A stretch of 47,044 bases of DNA from contig CAISPV010000115.1 of NCBI GenBank assembly GCA_903887485.1, forward strand, positions 1 to 47,044, given 5' to 3'. The notes under the pieces were generated by a model. It ran no database searches, was not told the DNA's origin, and saw nothing but the letters and a program-made list of their open reading frames with translations. This document shows, one piece after another, positions 43,171 to 47,044 of this stretch (the first letter of the stretch is position 1; every line of letters begins with the position of its first letter). This DNA is from an uncultured Desulfobulbaceae bacterium. GTDB taxonomy: Bacteria > Desulfobacterota > Desulfobulbia > Desulfobulbales > Desulfocapsaceae. Position numbers and translations under genes: made by a program.

Positions 43171-43248
43171 GCTTGTGCCTCGGTGTAAAAAACTGGAAGG
43201 GATATAGGGAAAACCGGCCTGGATATACGTTTTTGTCTGCAGTCGGGG

Positions 43249-44649
<1,401 letters not shown>

Positions 44650-44672
44650 GAAAGAAAGAGGATGTAAAATGA

Positions 44673-44712
44673 CAACACACCGAAGAGGATGGGGCCTCTT
44701 GACGGTGTGTTG
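44673..44712 (-). terminator. Hairpin between rplI and dnaB
   Basis: CAACACACCGAAGAGG (44673-44688) pairs with CCTCTTGACGGTGTGTTG (44695-44712) with a two-base bulge. No long T run follows on the minus strand, so it is more likely an attenuator or processing site that lowers dnaB output relative to ribosomal proteins. Confidence 0.5.
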
Positions 44713-44751
44713 ACTGGCAGGGCATGGCGTTCGATAAAGTTAACCTGTCAA

Positions 44752-45207
44752 TCAGGCTTTCTCTATGCTGGGCACGATCTTGACAATTATATCAGTGGTC
44801 AGTTGAAAACCAACCTTGATCTTAACAGTGAATTCGCCCAAAGTCTTGATGGGATCAGCAAGAACGATCTGCTTCTTGTCGATGGCAATGCCCATCTCTG
44901 CCAGTTTCTGATGAATATCGGTACTGGTGACTGAACCAAACAGCCGGGAATCATCTCCTGCAAGTTGGACGATGGTAATGGTGATTCCTGCCAGTTTTTT
45001 GGAGAGCCCTTCTGCCTGTTGACGTTCCTGCTCCAGTTTAGCCTTGATGGTGGCAAGGCTCCGGTCCAGAATCGACTTGTTCTGGACGTTGGCCAAAACC
45101 GCCTTGCCCTGTGGCAGCAGATAGTTGCGGCCATATCCAGCTTTTACGTTAACGATGGCGCCTTCCTGGCCGAGGGTGCTTATGGTTTCTTTCAATATAA
45201 GTTCCAT
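44752..45207 (-). CDS. rplI: 50S ribosomal protein L9
   Basis: L9 joins two globular domains by a long helix on the L1 side of the large subunit. The 151-residue product has the N-terminal signature MELILKETISTLGQEGAIVNVKAGYGRNYLLPQGKA, a central helix (about 45-75) and the C-terminal domain with LFGSVTSTDI. An AAGGAGCAAC-type SD stands before the ATG. Confidence 0.96.
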   Translation of the reverse strand: MELILKETISTLGQEGAIVNVKAGYGRNYLLPQGKAVLANVQNKSILDRSLATIKAKLEQERQQAEGLSKKLAGITITIVQLAGDDSRLFGSVTSTDIHQKLAEMGIAIDKKQIVLADPIKTLGEFTVKIKVGFQLTTDIIVKIVPSIEKA

Positions 45208-45266
45208 GGTGTTGCTCCTTAAAGTTGTTTGCGTAGAGAGGCTTGTTCTGATTCGCAGAAATATCT

Positions 45267-46211
45267 TTATAAAGTTTTTTTCTGATTCGAATCCTGACTG
45301 CTTGTATGTCTAAAATCAAACCAGACATCAGCAAGTCCGATCACTGATAAAAAAAGAGTTCCCAATGATTGAAAAACGATAATCACATAGAGAAGGGAAC
45401 GGATAAATAAAGGGGCTTTCCATTTATTTAAAAAAAAGAGGACAATGGAAAGGCCCTGGAAACAATAAATAACACTGGCAATCAATAACAGATTAAAGCC
45501 AATAGGTCTGATCATTGGCAAAGGCAGCAGGGCCAGGACTGCTGCGGCGATAACTGCCCAGACAAGCTTGTCTGGAAGTTGCCAGTATTGATATTCCGGC
45601 CAAGGGCTCTGTCCGGTATTTTTAGAGAGCAGCCTGTTGCCGAGAGCCATCGTCAACCATACAATAAATAAGGCAATACTAGTCAATATTGCCGGCATGA
45701 GTTGGGACAGTCTTTCTTTTATCTCCGAGAACGTCTGGGTCAGTACATACAAAGACTCAGCCGGGATCTTCTCATTTTTCTGATATAACTTCAACGCTTC
45801 ATCCATACCCTGGTTGATTGACAGCAAGAGCATGGAATAAGGATGGCTCCCTTCGGTGATGGCTACCATCCCGGAAAAGAGAAGCCATGAAATGCTTAAA
45901 ACAGCAAATCCTTTAAGTCCGGCCAGCGGTGGCGCTTCTTCTTGAACAACCGAACGGGCCAAGATAAAACCGGTCGGGACCAGGGTCATTGCCAGCAGGA
46001 TCTGGCTGGCCACCTGCAGAAACGCTCCTGCGAACAGGGCGACAAGTGCCCCGTACAGGATGTACTTGCCGCCGGCATTGCTGCCATATCTGCAGAGATA
46101 ATAAAAAACAAGCAATGGCACAAGGCCATAGAGCCAGCCAAAAACAGCGATCTGCAGACCGGGTAGTAAAAAAACTCCTGCCACGATGAAGATATGTTTG
46201 AATATCTTCAT
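45267..46211 (-). CDS. DUF2232 (YybS-like) membrane protein
   Basis: The product of about 314 residues has some eight hydrophobic helices and few charged residues outside the loops. The central loop (QGMDEALKLYQKNEKIPAESLYVLTQTF) and the pattern of helices match the DUF2232 family, which in many Desulfobacterota and Firmicutes sits between rpsR and rplI. Its function is not known; transport of a small molecule has been proposed from its fold. ATG 46211 is chosen over a GTG at 46241 because it gives a basic start before the first helix. Confidence 0.8.
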   Translation of the reverse strand: MKIFKHIFIVAGVFLLPGLQIAVFGWLYGLVPLLVFYYLCRYGSNAGGKYILYGALVALFAGAFLQVASQILLAMTLVPTGFILARSVVQEEAPPLAGLKGFAVLSISWLLFSGMVAITEGSHPYSMLLLSINQGMDEALKLYQKNEKIPAESLYVLTQTFSEIKERLSQLMPAILTSIALFIVWLTMALGNRLLSKNTGQSPWPEYQYWQLPDKLVWAVIAAAVLALLPLPMIRPIGFNLLLIASVIYCFQGLSIVLFFLNKWKAPLFIRSLLYVIIVFQSLGTLFLSVIGLADVWFDFRHTSSQDSNQKKTL

Positions 46212-46277
46212 TCCGTCAGGATTCTCGGCCACCGGGATCACTGTTGCAATGTACCTTTTAATACGTCGTAAACCTTC

Positions 46278-46520
46278 TTATTTTGATATGATACCAGAGT
46301 ATGGTATCAGCGCAATCTGGCGTGCTTTCTTTATAGCTTCACATAACTGCCGCTGGTGGGTGGCGCAGGTTCCAGAGATGCGGCGAGGCATAATCTTTCC
46401 TCGCTCTGAAATAAAATAACGAATTGTTTTCAAGTCTTTATAGTTGATAATCGTTTCCTGGTCGGTGGTGCAGAACCTGCAGACCTTTTTTCGTGCAAAA
46501 ACGCGTTTTACGGGAGGCAT
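46278..46520 (-). CDS. rpsR: 30S ribosomal protein S18
   Basis: The 80-residue protein has the basic N-terminus [33 protein letters not shown] and the conserved [23 protein letters not shown]. Cysteines CRFC and C-ATHQRQLC suggest the zinc-binding form. It follows rpsF after 43 bases, as S6 and S18 bind 16S rRNA together. Confidence 0.97.
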   Translation of the reverse strand: MPPVKRVFARKKVCRFCTTDQETIINYKDLKTIRYFISERGKIMPRRISGTCATHQRQLCEAIKKARQIALIPYSGIISK

Positions 46521-46563
46521 TTGAGTTTCCTGTATATGTAGTTAATGATAGATGAGAGAGTTT

Positions 46564-46977
46564 CTATTCGTCAGAACTGTTTATGTCGTCAGCGTCGAAT
46601 CCTTCCGTCTCTTCAGCTTCTCCAGATTCTTTCGCGGCCTTACGTGTTGCAATATCTATCTTGGCCTGTTCAATCTTCTCGGCAGTGATATTGTCAGCAA
46701 GTTTGACGGTCATATATTTGAGGACAGAGTCATCAATCCTGAACTTCCGCTCCAACTCCAATACTGCGGCTGGTTCGGTCGCGTAATCACACAAAATATA
46801 AGTGCCTTGGCTCTCTTTCTTGATCGGATAGGCGAGTTTTCGCAAGCCCCAGCGGTCAAGAAGGATGATGGTGCCGCCTTCTTTGAGAATAATGGCATTT
46901 GTGTTGTCAATAATTGTGTTGATCTCTTCTTCGCTAAGGTTTGGTCGAAGAATATAGATCGTTTCGTACCTGCGCAT
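46564..46977 (-). CDS. rpsF: 30S ribosomal protein S6
   Basis: The 137-residue protein has MRRYETIYILRPNLSEEEI, the central WGLRKLAYPIKKESQGTY and a C-terminal acidic tail (KESGEAEETEGFDADD), common in S6. A strong SD (GAGGAGGAACAC) precedes the ATG. It is the first gene of the rpsF-rpsR-DUF2232-rplI-dnaB run on the minus strand. The 67 bases upstream of it in the window hold a small GGGAT/ATCCC hairpin and no gene. Confidence 0.96.
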   Translation of the reverse strand: MRRYETIYILRPNLSEEEINTIIDNTNAIILKEGGTIILLDRWGLRKLAYPIKKESQGTYILCDYATEPAAVLELERKFRIDDSVLKYMTVKLADNITAEKIEQAKIDIATRKAAKESGEAEETEGFDADDINSSDE

Positions 46978-47044
46978 GTGTTCCTCCTCGTGGACCCATG
47001 ATTGTCGGGATGTGTGTATCCCTGATTTTCGGCTCTCATCAATA

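Overview
The window looks like a chromosomal segment of an anaerobic, Gram-negative Desulfobacterota bacterium, most likely a Desulfobulbales-type sulfur or sulfate metaboliser. This is inferred from gene content only. Pointers are lipid A genes (lpxA, lpxI, lptE), a MetF-type reductase fused to the cysteine-rich MTHFR C-terminal domain, an MglA/MglB polarity cassette, the order rpsF-rpsR-DUF2232-rplI-dnaB, and two genes in which an in-frame TGA sits exactly where homologues have a redox or metal-site cysteine. The TGAs imply that the organism makes selenoproteins.

Layout. 1-4054: end of an unknown gene, then roadblock (MglB-like), MglA-like GTPase and a 768-residue acidic repeat protein. 4257-7011: lpxA, lpxI and a sugar-nucleotidyltransferase. 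7072-9734 (minus): an omptin-like outer-membrane protease and a MetF/MTHFR-C fusion. 9932-11014: an AmgK-like sugar kinase. 11046-14069 (minus): a coiled-coil membrane protein, a VWA-OmpA lipoprotein and a metal permease. 14236-16754: rsmI and an unrecognised 550-residue protein. 16755-18377: a scrambled accessory patch with AT-rich unknown DNA, a second diverged copy of the 3' end of the 550-residue gene, and a pseudogene joining a REP-type transposase fragment to the C-terminal third of an integron integrase. 18572-25726: ppaC, two proteins of unclear role, a thermonuclease, a ybeY-pdxJ fusion, phoH and a thioredoxin-fold selenoprotein. 26038-32324: tRNA-Leu, then the proteostasis block tig-clpP-clpX-lon, then tRNA-Val and tRNA-Asp. 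32461-33956: nested insertion-sequence debris (ISL3-like ends, a broken IS630, an IS21 3' end). 34004-37706 (minus): dus, rarA and an UshA-like selenoprotein whose C-terminal cytochrome part has been cut off by a frameshift and a stop. 37860-39791: transketolase. 39894-46977 (minus): lptE, leuS, dnaB, rplI, DUF2232, rpsR, rpsF.

How it fits together. Most of the window is core housekeeping: lipid A and envelope assembly, protein quality control, translation and replication. The points of interest are the two candidate selenoproteins, the polarity cassette with its unknown partner, the omptin, the YbeY-PdxJ fusion, a dispersed palindromic repeat that recurs between genes (arms close to GCCGTTACGAAATAAC), and two accessory patches that record past integration events. 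No selA, selB, selC or selD, CRISPR array, rRNA or replication origin is visible here.
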